A program made the translations under genes and the position numbers. From assembly GCF_002217285.1 (NCBI RefSeq), contig NZ_MUGW01000026.1:176842-240841 (forward strand): a stretch of 64,000 bases of DNA, read 5' to 3'. The notes beneath the pieces were generated by a model, which worked only from the letters and a program-made list of their open reading frames with translations, was not told where the DNA came from and did no database searches. Below, in pieces: positions 1 through 8,094 of the stretch. This DNA is from Flavobacterium hercynium (GTDB taxonomy: Bacteria > Bacteroidota > Bacteroidia > Flavobacteriales > Flavobacteriaceae). Position 1 is the stretch's first letter, and every line of letters begins with the position of its first letter.

Positions 1-476
1 AGATTACCGCTTACAGTTTTATTAGCACCTTCAATAGCTCCGGTTGCAGTAGCATCTAAAGCAGCAACTTTAGTAATTTTGAAAGCAGCAGTTGGGTTTT
101 TCTCTACATCAAAAAAGTCAGCATTTTTTAAGTGTGCTTCTAAATCAGCAGGTTTTTTATCTTTTTCTGTAACAGAAGCAGGATCTACTTTAATAGATTT
201 CATATCGATTACAAAATCACCGGCAGTAAGTTCTTCACCTTCTACAGATACTTCACCTGATGTAAGAGAAAGAGTTCCCCAACGTGGAGCAAAACCACCT
301 TTGTGAAATGCTTTCCAGTCTACTTTAGAAGTTTCTAAATTAACAGCTAATACTTCACCTGTTTTTTCAGCAACCTGTTGCTCTTCAGCAGTTGTTGTTT
401 CTTCAGAAGTTTTTTTTCCGCAAGACGTTAAAAATAAAGTAACTACAGCTAATGATAATACGCTTAATTTTTTCAT
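1..476 (-). CDS. YceI-like lipoprotein, 3' end outside window
   Basis: This reading frame starts at 476 and runs off the left edge of the window, so only about 158 N-terminal residues are seen. The protein begins with a short lipoprotein signal (MKKLSVLSLAVVTLFLTSCG) with the lipobox Cys at residue 19, followed by a Glu/Thr-rich linker. The visible body (a segment reading VDWKAFHKGG, then alternating strands with SGEVSVEGEELTAGDFVIDM) resembles the YceI lipocalin-like fold, which binds isoprenoid-type lipids in known members. The resemblance is by eye and the C-terminus is missing. A lipoprotein of the periplasm or outer membrane is well supported; the ligand is unknown. Confidence 0.75.
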   Translation of the reverse strand, partial: MKKLSVLSLAVVTLFLTSCGKKTSEETTTAEEQQVAEKTGEVLAVNLETSKVDWKAFHKGGFAPRWGTLSLTSGEVSVEGEELTAGDFVIDMKSIKVDPASVTEKDKKPADLEAHLKNADFFDVEKNPTAAFKITKVAALDATATGAIEGANKTVSGN

Positions 477-635
477 TTGTATTGTTTTTGATTAATAATT
501 AGTTCTAAATGAATTTTAAAAGTTGAAATTATGAAAAAGTTCTCACTATTTAGCCTTCCTGGTACTAATTTTTTTTAAAGAAATTGTTATTCCTTCTTTG
601 TCAATGCCCTTAAACAAACATTAATTTGCTGAATT

Positions 636-1631
636 TTATCTAAGTATTACTTGTATTGAATCGCTGATTTCTTCCAAATTACCTTGTTTGTTATTAGACA
701 TCAGGATAATGGTAAACTTAGTATCGCTTACTAACAATGACTGATAATTAAAAGCAGCTCCATCATGTATATGACCAATAACCTTTCCTTGTTCAATAAT
801 TCCCTCTCCAAGACCTGTTTGGCTTCCCTCAGAAAAAGGGATAAAAAGTTGTTGAGTAGATTCAGGAGAAATAAGTTTAAACGAGTTTATAGCTTCTGAC
901 CATTTATAAAAATCTTTTAGGTTAACAGCAGTCCAGCCTGAAATGTTATATTTTAGTGCATCCTGTACTCCTTTATTATTAAATGATTTTGCAAAATCTT
1001 TTTCATTTTCATCAGGATCCACAAGTGCATTTTTTATACCAATAGGAGCAAGTACTTTTTTTATGACAAAAGAGTTAAAGGGCATATTCGTTATTTTCTC
1101 AATAATTCTTCTTTGCAGAAATATATTGTTGTTGTTGTAATCATATTTTGTTCCCGGTTTAAAATCAAGATTTAAAGTTTTTTTTAGAAATGCCATATTA
1201 TCCGAATCCTGATTAACCTGATTCCATTTTATTTGCGGAAGACCACTTGTATATTGCAGCAAATGAATAATCTTAATTTTATTAGCCCATGAAGGAAGCT
1301 CGGGTAGAAATTTAGAAACAGAATCATCCAGATTTAATTTTTTTTGTTCCTTTAGCATCATTATTCCAACAGCGCTGAACTCTTTTGCGATCGAACCGAT
1401 ATGAAAGCGATATTTTGTAGTTAATTCACTTGATTTATTCGCATCGGCCTGTCCAAAAGCTTTTTCGTATACTATTTTCCCTTTTTGCGCAATCAGAACG
1501 TTTCCATTAAAAGCTTTAGTAGTATTCAAATTATGGAATAGAGCATCTAATTTTGGTTCTATTGTACCAGATTGGCTATAACAATTTACAAATACAAGTG
1601 AAATAATAAAAAAAGCGATTTTTCTAAGCAT
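636..1631 (-). CDS. Serine hydrolase, beta-lactamase/class C family
   Basis: A 331-residue exported protein of the serine beta-lactamase-like (PF00144) superfamily. A signal peptide covers about residues 1-20, with a Cys at 17 that could make it a lipoprotein. The active-site SxxK motif is seen as S80-I-A-K83, a YxN motif at Y165-N-N, and an HxG motif (HDG, about 289-291) takes the place of the KTG triad. Family members are esterases, D-aminopeptidases or penicillin-binding-like proteins. The sequence does not say which substrate is used, and true beta-lactamase activity should not be assumed. It is transcribed alone, divergent from the lipoprotein gene at 1963. Confidence 0.85.
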   Translation of the reverse strand: MLRKIAFFIISLVFVNCYSQSGTIEPKLDALFHNLNTTKAFNGNVLIAQKGKIVYEKAFGQADANKSSELTTKYRFHIGSIAKEFSAVGIMMLKEQKKLNLDDSVSKFLPELPSWANKIKIIHLLQYTSGLPQIKWNQVNQDSDNMAFLKKTLNLDFKPGTKYDYNNNNIFLQRRIIEKITNMPFNSFVIKKVLAPIGIKNALVDPDENEKDFAKSFNNKGVQDALKYNISGWTAVNLKDFYKWSEAINSFKLISPESTQQLFIPFSEGSQTGLGEGIIEQGKVIGHIHDGAAFNYQSLLVSDTKFTIILMSNNKQGNLEEISDSIQVILR

Positions 1632-1962
1632 CGAGGTGGTTTTTAAGAGTTAAATAGTACGAGTTGAATAGATTGTTTTAATAAATATAATGTTCATTAC
1701 TATATTTCTGACTTCCGTCCAATTTTATTAGACGGAACTCTGCTAAGTTTGTTACAGGAAATAGTTTTAAAGAAAAAAGGCCTGTTCGATTAATGAAATA
1801 TATGTGTAAAAGAAGTGCTCTTTTGACATATAACATTTTTGAATAGGTCTTTTCTAATATATCACTAGATATGCTTTTTCTCAGCTAAAATAACCATGAA
1901 ATCAGGTATTGTTTTTCGTAATTGCTGCTGTTAAATTTGTTGTAAACTAAAAAACACTTACA
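1632..1962. other. Intergenic region with long imperfect hairpin
   Basis: This 331-nt space separates two divergent genes. Positions 1771-1855 form a long imperfect inverted repeat. The outer arms are about 1771-1787 and 1841-1855, the inner arms about 1800-1813 and 1819-1831, and the loop is about 5 nt. No U-tract follows on the + strand. Because both flanking genes start here rather than end here, an ordinary terminator is not expected. The right side holds the promoter of the 1963 gene. Confidence 0.5.
1909..1939 (+). promoter_or_regulatory. Bacteroidota-type promoter for the 1963 lipoprotein
   Basis: TTG at 1909-1911 is followed after exactly 20 nt by TAAATTTG at 1932-1939. This fits the TTG-N17-23-TAnnTTTG consensus known for Flavobacterium. 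The -7 element lies 23 nt before the ATG at 1963, which supports that start and implies a very short leader. Confidence 0.65.
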
Positions 1963-2577
1963 ATGATAAACAAATTTAGTAATTCGTTATTAATACTAAA
2001 ATCGACATTTTTTAAAAATAAAAACACAGGTTTAGTAAAACAATTTTTTTTAGGATTGCTTCTTGTGTTATTTTCTTCGGCCTGTTCAAGCGACGGTGGA
2101 GGATCAGATTCAGAACCGGATTCAGGATCAGATTATTATTTCAGAGCAAATCTGGATGGACGAAAAATAGACTTTAAAACGGTAAACTTTCAGGGTGGAG
2201 GCAATGACAATCGCTTTGAACATGTCACAGTTGGTGGATTTGAAGGACCACATCCTACTAAAGCAGGGGAACTGATGCCACCATCGTTAGATTTCGAAAT
2301 ATGGAAATTAGGAGGAGACATTAAAGCAGGAGCATATTCAACACCTGTTGATCAAGAAATGGTTTCCCGATACGCTATTCAAACGTCAAATGGAACGATA
2401 CTTTATAGTACAAGGACAGCAGATGATGTTTTTACAGTAAAAATAGAATCGATTAGTAAAAAAGGTATCAAAGGTACATTCTCAGGAAAGGTTCGAAATA
2501 TGGATTCGGGAAAAGCAATAGAAATTACAGATGGCGTTTTTAATCTTCCTTATATGGATGTGGTTAATGGCAATTAA
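1963..2577 (+). CDS. Hypothetical lipoprotein
   Basis: A 204-residue protein with an unusually long basic N-region (about 26 residues) before a hydrophobic segment ending in SSAC, with the lipid-modified Cys at about residue 41. An acidic Ser/Gly/Asp linker follows. The mature part has alternating strands (YYFRANLDGRKIDFKTVNF early on, then a GTFSGKV motif near the end). This resembles the small beta-sandwich lipoproteins common in flavobacteria, but I cannot name a family. It is transcribed alone, with a clear promoter upstream and a strong terminator shared with the convergent gene downstream. No function is inferred. Confidence 0.75.
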   Translation: MINKFSNSLLILKSTFFKNKNTGLVKQFFLGLLLVLFSSACSSDGGGSDSEPDSGSDYYFRANLDGRKIDFKTVNFQGGGNDNRFEHVTVGGFEGPHPTKAGELMPPSLDFEIWKLGGDIKAGAYSTPVDQEMVSRYAIQTSNGTILYSTRTADDVFTVKIESISKKGIKGTFSGKVRNMDSGKAIEITDGVFNLPYMDVVNGN

Positions 2578-2590
2578 AAATTATTTATAA

Positions 2591-2628
2591 ACAGAAAAAG
2601 CTAAATCGGAAGATTTAGCTTTTTCTGT
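2591..2628. terminator. Bidirectional Rho-independent terminator
   Basis: A perfect 17-bp inverted repeat (2591-2607 and 2612-2628) with a GGAA loop lies between the convergent genes ending at 2577 and 2642. The arms are A-rich and T-rich at their bases, so it can stop transcription from both sides. Confidence 0.85.
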
Positions 2629-2641
2629 TTATGGTGATAAA

Positions 2642-3448
2642 TTAAATGTATAACGGATCTTGATCAGAATCAAATTCAATTATGTTTTCTCTTTCAGATG
2701 GTGTAATATCTGCTTCGTCTATTTCCTGCATAGCCAGATATCTAAAATTGATATTTATGATGTCCGAGTTCGGAATAACTAAATATCTGCTCGAAATAAC
2801 ATAGTATTTTTGATCTGAAACTTCGTCATTTTCTAAATATCTTCTAATTGGGTTTCTAAGATGAACCGCTTCCAGATCGCCTTTGCTGTCAATATAATAA
2901 TTGAAATATTCGCCGGTATATAAAATGTTTCTACCATTGACTTTGCAAAGCACATTTATAATTTTATCTGTTATTTCTTCGTAATGATCCGGAACATCAG
3001 GAAAATCCAAACATTCACCAGTAAAAATATAATGCCATTTATTAGAAAATCGGAAGTACCTGATTTTTCTATCGAGATTAAATTTTCGAACGGTTTCTTT
3101 AATTAAAAAACCGGCAAAAAATGATGTTGTAAACAGTATTAAATTATAAATGAAAATAGCATATTTATAATCACCGAGTTGTCTGAAACTAGCTTCTGAT
3201 TTATTTGCAACACCCAGAATTAAATTTCCAAGCTGTTCGAAGTCAATATAGTAATTAGTTGTATTGTGAAGTATAACAATAAAAAAAGTATGTAAAGCCA
3301 GTGATGGAATTATAGACCACGTTAAATCATTTACAAGATTTCTATTACGGTCAATAATACTTAATTTAGAGGAATTGTAAGCATTTCTGGCAGTAAAGCC
3401 AGGTGCAAGAATAATAAAAAGTAAAATTGTAGTGAATGCAATATTCAT
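2642..3448 (-). CDS. Membrane protein of unknown function
   Basis: A 268-residue protein with hydrophobic segments at about residues 1-18, 45-62 and 98-118, then a soluble domain of about 145 residues. It has the look of small prokaryotic DUF6338-type membrane proteins, but I make that match from general appearance only. The soluble tail contains a segment with RYLVIPNSDIININFRYL. The gene follows the 56-residue ORF ending at 3452 with a 3-nt gap, so the two are probably co-transcribed. Role unknown. Confidence 0.7.
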   Translation of the reverse strand: MNIAFTTILLFIILAPGFTARNAYNSSKLSIIDRNRNLVNDLTWSIIPSLALHTFFIVILHNTTNYYIDFEQLGNLILGVANKSEASFRQLGDYKYAIFIYNLILFTTSFFAGFLIKETVRKFNLDRKIRYFRFSNKWHYIFTGECLDFPDVPDHYEEITDKIINVLCKVNGRNILYTGEYFNYYIDSKGDLEAVHLRNPIRRYLENDEVSDQKYYVISSRYLVIPNSDIININFRYLAMQEIDEADITPSERENIIEFDSDQDPLYI

Positions 3449-3451
3449 ATA

Positions 3452-3622
3452 TTAGCCCAGCTCTCTAACTCTAAAATACCTGTCGCCAATTCGCACAACT
3501 TGTGGTTCAGAACTAATAGAGCTTATTTTATGAGCAATTCTAACTAAGCCGCTTCCAATTTCAGGAGCTCTGTAAGATGCTTTAATTGAAGCCTTTTCTT
3601 TAGGTTGTTCTATTTTACTCAT
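3452..3622 (-). CDS. Small basic hypothetical protein
   Basis: A 56-residue protein starting MSKIEQPKEKASIKASYRAP. I chose the ATG at 3622 over an upstream TTG at 3646. It has no signal peptide or membrane segment. The C-terminal half has a short strand pattern (VVRIGDRYFRVREL). It sits 3 nt ahead of the membrane protein gene on the same strand, and the tight coupling is the main reason to believe it is real. Function unknown. Confidence 0.6.
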   Translation of the reverse strand: MSKIEQPKEKASIKASYRAPEIGSGLVRIAHKISSISSEPQVVRIGDRYFRVRELG

Positions 3623-3787
3623 GATACATTGAATTTGATACACCAAATATACAATAAAATTTGATTACTATTTTCGTGTTGGATTTTTTTTTATTTTCTA
3701 ATAAACTGTACTTGATGTTCTTATGCTCAATTCTGCTAATCTGTTGGTGTTAGATATATGGAAAGAATCGTAAGTAAACAATTAAAT

Positions 3788-4216
3788 TTATTGATTTACT
3801 AAAAGCTTATCATTAGTCAGGTTTTTAAAAACTTCAAGTACACCAACAACTTGTTGTGGTTCTTTTAAATAGGTTTTTAAATCAAAGTATTGTACAGCTT
3901 CAATTTCATTGCTAGGCGTAATTTCCTGATCAAATGTATAGAGATAACAATCCTGTTCCATTATTATATTGCTTTCTTCTCCAAAGGCGGGTGCCTGAAT
4001 ATGACAATAATAAGTGATTAAAGAAGGCTCGAGTATTATATTTAATTCTTCTCTTATTTCCCTTTGTAAAGATTCTAACGATGTTTCACCAGAATCAACT
4101 TTACCTCCCGGCAGATACCAGGCTTTTTTATTTTTGCTATACGCTAAAAGAAGCTTGTTATCATTGATGATCAATAATCCAACAGTTGGTAAAGTGACAA
4201 GTGATGTATCTTTCAT
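3788..4216 (-). CDS. Nudix hydrolase
   Basis: A 142-residue Nudix-family protein. The Nudix box is intact at about residues 38-60: it opens with GGKVDSGE and closes with REIREELNI, including the metal-binding REXXEE residues. Such enzymes hydrolyse nucleoside diphosphates linked to another group. The substrate (for example an oxidised nucleotide or NDP-sugar) cannot be told from sequence. It is cytoplasmic. Its start lies 6 nt after the stop of the LOG-family gene upstream, so the two form an operon, consistent with a shared role in nucleotide housekeeping. Confidence 0.9.
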   Translation of the reverse strand: MKDTSLVTLPTVGLLIINDNKLLLAYSKNKKAWYLPGGKVDSGETSLESLQREIREELNIILEPSLITYYCHIQAPAFGEESNIIMEQDCYLYTFDQEITPSNEIEAVQYFDLKTYLKEPQQVVGVLEVFKNLTNDKLLVNQ

Positions 4217-4222
4217 ATCAAT

Positions 4223-4804
4223 TTAAACAGTCTGTTTAGTAACCCATTTTTCGGCTAATGGCGCTTTGTATTCAGCCATTTTATTTAGCAGTTCCTCTAT
4301 ATTGTCGCTAACTAAAAGCATTTGCTGGTTTATTTCTTTTAAAAAACCTTTATCAACCATAGTCTGAACCAAAGACAAAAGCTCATCATAAAAGCCATCA
4401 ATATTCAAAATTGCTATTGGTTTTTTGTGTAGTCCCAATTGCGCCCAGGTTAGCATTTCAAAAAACTCTTCTAATGTACCATAACCGCCCGGCAACGTAA
4501 TTACCCCATCAGACAGTTCATTCATTTTGGTTTTTCGCTCGTGCATCGTTTCTACGATAATCAACTCGCTTAAATGCTCGTGCGCGATTTCTTTTCCCTT
4601 CAAAAAATTAGGCAAAACACCAATAACTTTTCCTTTGTTTTCAACGGCACCATTCGCAACAGCTCCCATGAGCCCCACATTTGCTCCTCCGTAAATTAAA
4701 TCGATGTTTCTTTCCGCTAATTTTTTTCCAAGTAAGTAGGCTTGCTCTTCAAATATTTTTAAACTTCCAAAACTTGATCCGCAAAATACAGTGATTGCTT
4801 TCAT
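4223..4804 (-). CDS. LOG-family protein (TIGR00730 type)
   Basis: A 193-residue Rossmann-like protein with the signature motif PGGYGTLEE at about residues 106-114, and conserved Arg/Lys residues just upstream in MHERKTKM. Family members named LOG are cytokinin riboside 5'-monophosphate phosphoribohydrolases that split AMP-type nucleotides into base and ribose phosphate. Bacterial members are often annotated Rossmann-fold nucleotide-binding proteins and may act on AMP. It is the first gene of a two-gene operon with the Nudix hydrolase. Confidence 0.9.
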   Translation of the reverse strand: MKAITVFCGSSFGSLKIFEEQAYLLGKKLAERNIDLIYGGANVGLMGAVANGAVENKGKVIGVLPNFLKGKEIAHEHLSELIIVETMHERKTKMNELSDGVITLPGGYGTLEEFFEMLTWAQLGLHKKPIAILNIDGFYDELLSLVQTMVDKGFLKEINQQMLLVSDNIEELLNKMAEYKAPLAEKWVTKQTV

Positions 4805-4989
4805 ATTTTTTTCTAATAATTTTTTGCAAAGATAATGTTCTAATGAAATTACAACAGCGAATCGGAATCTTTTATTTATAGAATAGGAGGCAGGTTTACT
4901 AATTTTTAATTCTTAATGATTTGTGCTTTTTTAATTTTTTAAAATAAATTAATGCAAACAAACCTGTGATTAGCGGTATTGGATGTTTT

Positions 4990-5385
4990 CTATTTTAAAA
5001 ATGCTAATAAAATAGTCATTGCTTTTTCTGCATCTTCTTTGGCTACAAAAATATGGTCGTGGTAAAAAGCCGCTACAACATTGCAGCTGATGTTTTCTTC
5101 GGATAATGCTTTAGAAAATGCGGCGGTCAATCCTACGGCTTCTAACGAAGAATGAATTTCAAGTGTAATCCAGCTTGCCACATAATTATAATTCAATTTA
5201 AGATTATCGGCTGTTTCTTTTGCCAGAATTAAACTTATTCCTTCTTTCTCATGAAAAAGAGAGATAATATCACTGCTTTTTATTTCGTCTGTATCTTTGG
5301 TTGAGTAAAAAACATATTCTCCATCATTCAATATGGGTTTCATCGATTTCAATAAAATATTTAAATCTTTTTCTCCTGTATTCAT
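4990..5385 (-). CDS. ACT-domain protein
   Basis: A 131-residue cytoplasmic protein that looks like two ACT-like modules (about residues 5-60 and 65-130). The second carries the typical ITLEIHSSLEAVGLTAAFSKAL segment followed by a strand with AAFYHDHIFV. It matches the small stand-alone ACT_7/CASTOR-like proteins of bacteria, which are thought to bind amino acids. There is no catalytic domain. It is transcribed alone in the minus direction, with 185 nt separating it from the LOG-family gene downstream. Confidence 0.8.
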   Translation of the reverse strand: MNTGEKDLNILLKSMKPILNDGEYVFYSTKDTDEIKSSDIISLFHEKEGISLILAKETADNLKLNYNYVASWITLEIHSSLEAVGLTAAFSKALSEENISCNVVAAFYHDHIFVAKEDAEKAMTILLAFLK

Positions 5386-5855
5386 TTCAGTGGGTTTATA
5401 TTATAATAGTTTATTTACCAATCAAAAATAAATAAATAACAGCTATTATTAATGAAAATTTATGCAGTATGATCATTAACTGATATAATAATTCATTTCT
5501 GCATCTCGCTTTTGTTAAAAAAAAGCAATCTTTAAATTTTGTTTGCTAAAACGTTTTAGTATATTTGCTTTTATACTACAAGACAAAATTATTGTCTGTA
5601 ATGAGGGGTAGATGTTGCTAATAAATGTTTTCAATAGTTAAAATATTATAGCATAAGTAGTATTGAAGGTTTTTGACGCTTGGTTAAGAAAAATCTATTG
5701 TAATGTCTACAACAGTAAATAGTACCTTCTTTTGATAATAAAGTATCGCAGTTTTTAATTCATTTTATTTAGGTTTGAGCCGGAATCGTACTAAAGGTAA
5801 TATGAATTTGAAAATCAGATTTCGAACTAAATTAATAACTTAAAAACAGGATTAG
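5386..5855. other. Intergenic promoter region of the ROK kinase
   Basis: This 470-nt gap holds the divergent promoters of the ACT-domain gene and the ROK gene. The notable content is the palindromic operator at 5546-5559 with a -7 element at 5560-5567. That would leave a leader of about 280 nt before the ATG at 5856. A small inverted repeat AGACAA/TTGTCT lies at 5581-5597. I see no ORF or clear terminator. Confidence 0.55.
5546..5567 (+). promoter_or_regulatory. Candidate LacI operator with -7 promoter element, ROK gene
   Basis: The 14-bp perfect palindrome CTAAAACGTTTTAG occupies 5546-5559. Directly next to it, TATATTTG at 5560-5567 matches the Bacteroidota -7 element. The same palindrome and the same abutting -7 arrangement recur upstream of SusC1 (8270-8293) and of the GH31 operon (23819-23845). 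A central CG in an A/T-flanked palindrome is typical of LacI-family sites, and a LacI gene lies just downstream at 6939. Confidence 0.75.
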
Positions 5856-6800
5856 ATGTCTATAACAATAGGTGTGGATATAGGAGGAAGCCATATCAGC
5901 AGTGCGGCAATTCATAATAAAGAACTTAAAATAATTGAAAACACATATCGTTGTGGTCCTATTGATTCTAAAGCTTCTAAAGAACTTATTTTAAAAAATT
6001 GGGCAGCGGTAATAAATCAAACGATACAGATCGCACAGGACGCAGCAGAAGTCAATGGAAAACAGAATATTGGAATAGCATTTTCAATGCCCGGACCGTT
6101 TGATTACAGTACCGGAATTGCAATGTTTGAGGGAAATGACAAATACCAGTCTTTGTATAATGTTTGTGTTGGTGATGAACTTTTAAAATACTTAAATACA
6201 GAAAATACAAGCTTCAGATTTCTTAATGATGCCTCCTGCTTTGGTATTGGAGGTGCTTTTATGCACACAAAAGAAGCAGCTTCTCAGAAAATTTTAGCTA
6301 TAACATTGGGGACAGGTTTTGGAGCCGCCTTTCTGGAAAACAATTTGCCCATTACCAATGGCGAAAATGTTCCGGAGAATGGATCTTTGTGGGATAAGGA
6401 ATTCAATGGCGATCTGGCTGATAATTACTTTTCTACCAGGTGGTTTATTAATCAATACGAAAGTCGAACAGGAACCATTTTAAAAGATGGAGTTAAAGAA
6501 TTAGCCAATCTGAATGATGAAACCGCAATGGTGATTTTTGAGGATTTTGCTCTTAACTTAAGTGAATTCTTAGCGCCGTATATCTCAGATTTTAAAGCAG
6601 ATGTGCTTATAATCGGAGGGAATATAACCAAATCCAGTCGCTTATTTTTACCCCATTTGGAAAGCAATTTTAGAAAGAAGGGAATCGAACTGCAAATTTG
6701 TACGATAGAAAATACAGAAGAAACCGGTATCATTGGTGCTTCTTGTCTTTTTGATGAAACATTTTGGGATAAAATAAAAAACAATCTTCCAAAGTTTTAA
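5856..6800 (+). CDS. ROK-family sugar kinase, zinc motif absent
   Basis: A 314-residue ASKHA-fold protein. The N-terminal phosphate loop is GVDIGGSHI (residues 6-14), a second glycine-rich loop is LGTGFGAAF, and an IGGN motif occurs near residue 250. This supports an ATP-dependent sugar kinase that would phosphorylate a hexose (glucose, mannose or similar) released by the PUL. The ROK zinc motif CxCGxxGCxE is not present: no Cys cluster follows the second glycine loop. It precedes the LacI gene and carries the candidate LacI operator, tying it to the PUL regulon. Substrate is inferred. Confidence 0.8.
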   Translation: MSITIGVDIGGSHISSAAIHNKELKIIENTYRCGPIDSKASKELILKNWAAVINQTIQIAQDAAEVNGKQNIGIAFSMPGPFDYSTGIAMFEGNDKYQSLYNVCVGDELLKYLNTENTSFRFLNDASCFGIGGAFMHTKEAASQKILAITLGTGFGAAFLENNLPITNGENVPENGSLWDKEFNGDLADNYFSTRWFINQYESRTGTILKDGVKELANLNDETAMVIFEDFALNLSEFLAPYISDFKADVLIIGGNITKSSRLFLPHLESNFRKKGIELQICTIENTEETGIIGASCLFDETFWDKIKNNLPKF

Positions 6801-6848
6801 TGTAATAAAATTGTAGAGAGATCACAGTTTTGGTATAGAATATATTGT

Positions 6849-6893
6849 AAAAGTTATAGTTGAAGAGAGATGTAAAACACAACTATAACTTTT
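6849..6893. repeat. 14-bp perfect inverted repeat before lacI-type gene
   Basis: Arms 6849-6862 (AAAAGTTATAGTTG) and 6880-6893 are perfect inverted copies separated by 17 nt. The right arm ends 2 nt before the -7 element TATATTTG at 6896-6903. It could be the ROK terminator (it lacks a good U-tract) or an operator controlling the LacI-type gene. Confidence 0.6.
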
Positions 6894-6895
6894 AG

Positions 6896-6903
6896 TATAT
6901 TTG
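6896..6903 (+). promoter_or_regulatory. -7 promoter element of the LacI-family gene
   Basis: TATATTTG matches TAnnTTTG and lies 35 nt before the ATG at 6939. No convincing -33 TTTG is seen at the usual distance. Confidence 0.5.
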
Positions 6904-6938
6904 AACGCAAATGACGGCTTGGTCTAAAATAATTACAA

Positions 6939-7964
6939 ATGAAAAAGAAACCTGTTTCTATAAAACATATTGCTAGTGAACTTAATATATCTGTAACTAC
7001 AGTATCATTTGTTTTAAACGGTAAGGCAAAAGAAAAACATATTTCTAAAGAACTTACCAAGAAGGTTTTAGATTACGCCAAATTAATAAACTACAGACCC
7101 AATCAAATTGCGCAAAGTCTTCGAACCGGAAAATCAAAATTATTGGTTTTTATGGTCGAAGATATTTCAAATAGTTTTTTCTCTAAACTTGCCCGTATTT
7201 TTGAAGACATAGCATACGAGAAAGGATATAAAGTTATTTTTTGTTCTAATGAAAATAATGATGAAAAATCAATTGAGCTTATCACACTGTTTAATTTCAG
7301 ACAAGTAGATGGTTTTATTATTGTTCCCTCTCCGGGACTTAAAGATACAATTGAAGAATTAGTAAAAGATAATGTACCTGTTGTTCTTCTGGATAGATTT
7401 TTTGAAGAATTGGATTGTTGCAGTGTCGTGATTGATAATGCTCAGGCTTCTTTTGATGCTACACAGCATTTAATAGATAATAAATTCAAAAATATTGGTT
7501 TTGTTACCACAGCTACTAACCAAAGTCAAATGGGAGGACGTTTGTCCGGTTATGAAAATGCGATTAAAACAAATGGTTTAAAACCGCATACGCTTCAAAT
7601 TCCGTTTAACGAAATTATAAAAGGAAGAGGCAAGGCGTATGTTCATAATTTTTTAAATAATCATCCTGAGCTCGATGCTATGTTTTTTGCCACAAATTAC
7701 CTGGCGCAAAGCGGATTAGAAGTTCTAAAAGAAAAAAATCAAAAACTCATTAAAGATTTGGGAATAATAGCTTTTGATGACAATGATATGTTTAAAATAT
7801 ACGATCCCGCTATTACTTCTGTTGCTCAGCCTTTAGTAGAAATCAGTATAAAATTAATGGAACTTATGTTACCGCTTTTAAAGAAAAAAGAGGGAAGCGA
7901 AATACCTCAAAAAGTAGTTCTAAAAACAGAGTTATTAATACGCGAATCATCATTAGCGAAATAG
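6939..7964 (+). CDS. LacI-family transcriptional regulator of the PUL
   Basis: A 341-residue regulator. The LacI helix-turn-helix is at residues 5-26 (IKHIASELNISVTTVSFVLN), followed by the hinge helix region with NYRPNQIAQSLRTGKS. The periplasmic-binding-protein-like sugar domain fills residues 60-335. It ends a short ROK-LacI gene pair directly ahead of the SusC1 operon. The recurring palindrome upstream of the ROK gene, SusC1 and the GH31 operon is the expected kind of target. Whether it represses or activates, and which sugar it senses (mannose or a mannobiose is a reasonable guess), is inference. The gene is followed by a terminator at 8011-8052. Confidence 0.92.
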   Translation: MKKKPVSIKHIASELNISVTTVSFVLNGKAKEKHISKELTKKVLDYAKLINYRPNQIAQSLRTGKSKLLVFMVEDISNSFFSKLARIFEDIAYEKGYKVIFCSNENNDEKSIELITLFNFRQVDGFIIVPSPGLKDTIEELVKDNVPVVLLDRFFEELDCCSVVIDNAQASFDATQHLIDNKFKNIGFVTTATNQSQMGGRLSGYENAIKTNGLKPHTLQIPFNEIIKGRGKAYVHNFLNNHPELDAMFFATNYLAQSGLEVLKEKNQKLIKDLGIIAFDDNDMFKIYDPAITSVAQPLVEISIKLMELMLPLLKKKEGSEIPQKVVLKTELLIRESSLAK

Positions 7965-8010
7965 TATACCTGACTGTTTTAAAAAAAAAACAACATAAAA
8001 AAATATAAAT

Positions 8011-8052
8011 AATCTGATTTTCAACTTATTCGTTGATTATCAGATTTTTTTT
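8011..8052 (+). terminator. Terminator of the LacI-family gene
   Basis: A stem of about 15 bp with two mismatches (8011-8025 with 8032-8046), loop TTATTC, followed by an uninterrupted T-run. Confidence 0.75.
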
Positions 8053-8053
8053 G

Positions 8054-8094
8054 TACCCATTTTGTCTCAATTTATACTCATTTTGTCTCATTTG
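8054..8094. repeat. Two direct repeats with 21-bp period upstream of SusC1
   Basis: The units at 8054-8073 and 8075-8094 share CATTTTGTCTCA (core at 8058-8069 and 8079-8090). Read on the minus strand the core is TGAGACAAAATG. That resembles the half-sites TGAAACAAAATG (23539) and TGAAACGAAATG (29665) in the candidate HTCS promoters. A 21-bp period places both copies on one face of the DNA, as expected for a dimeric AraC-type activator. The orientation is opposite to SusC1, so the role is uncertain. Confidence 0.5.

Noticed and set aside
79..306. Plus-strand reading frame of 75 codons
   Set aside because: It lies wholly inside the minus-strand YceI-like lipoprotein gene and has no recognisable features.
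636..1631. Antibiotic-resistance beta-lactamase
   Set aside because: The SxxK and YxN motifs place it in the wide serine hydrolase group, which mostly holds esterases and peptidases. Nothing specific to resistance enzymes is seen.
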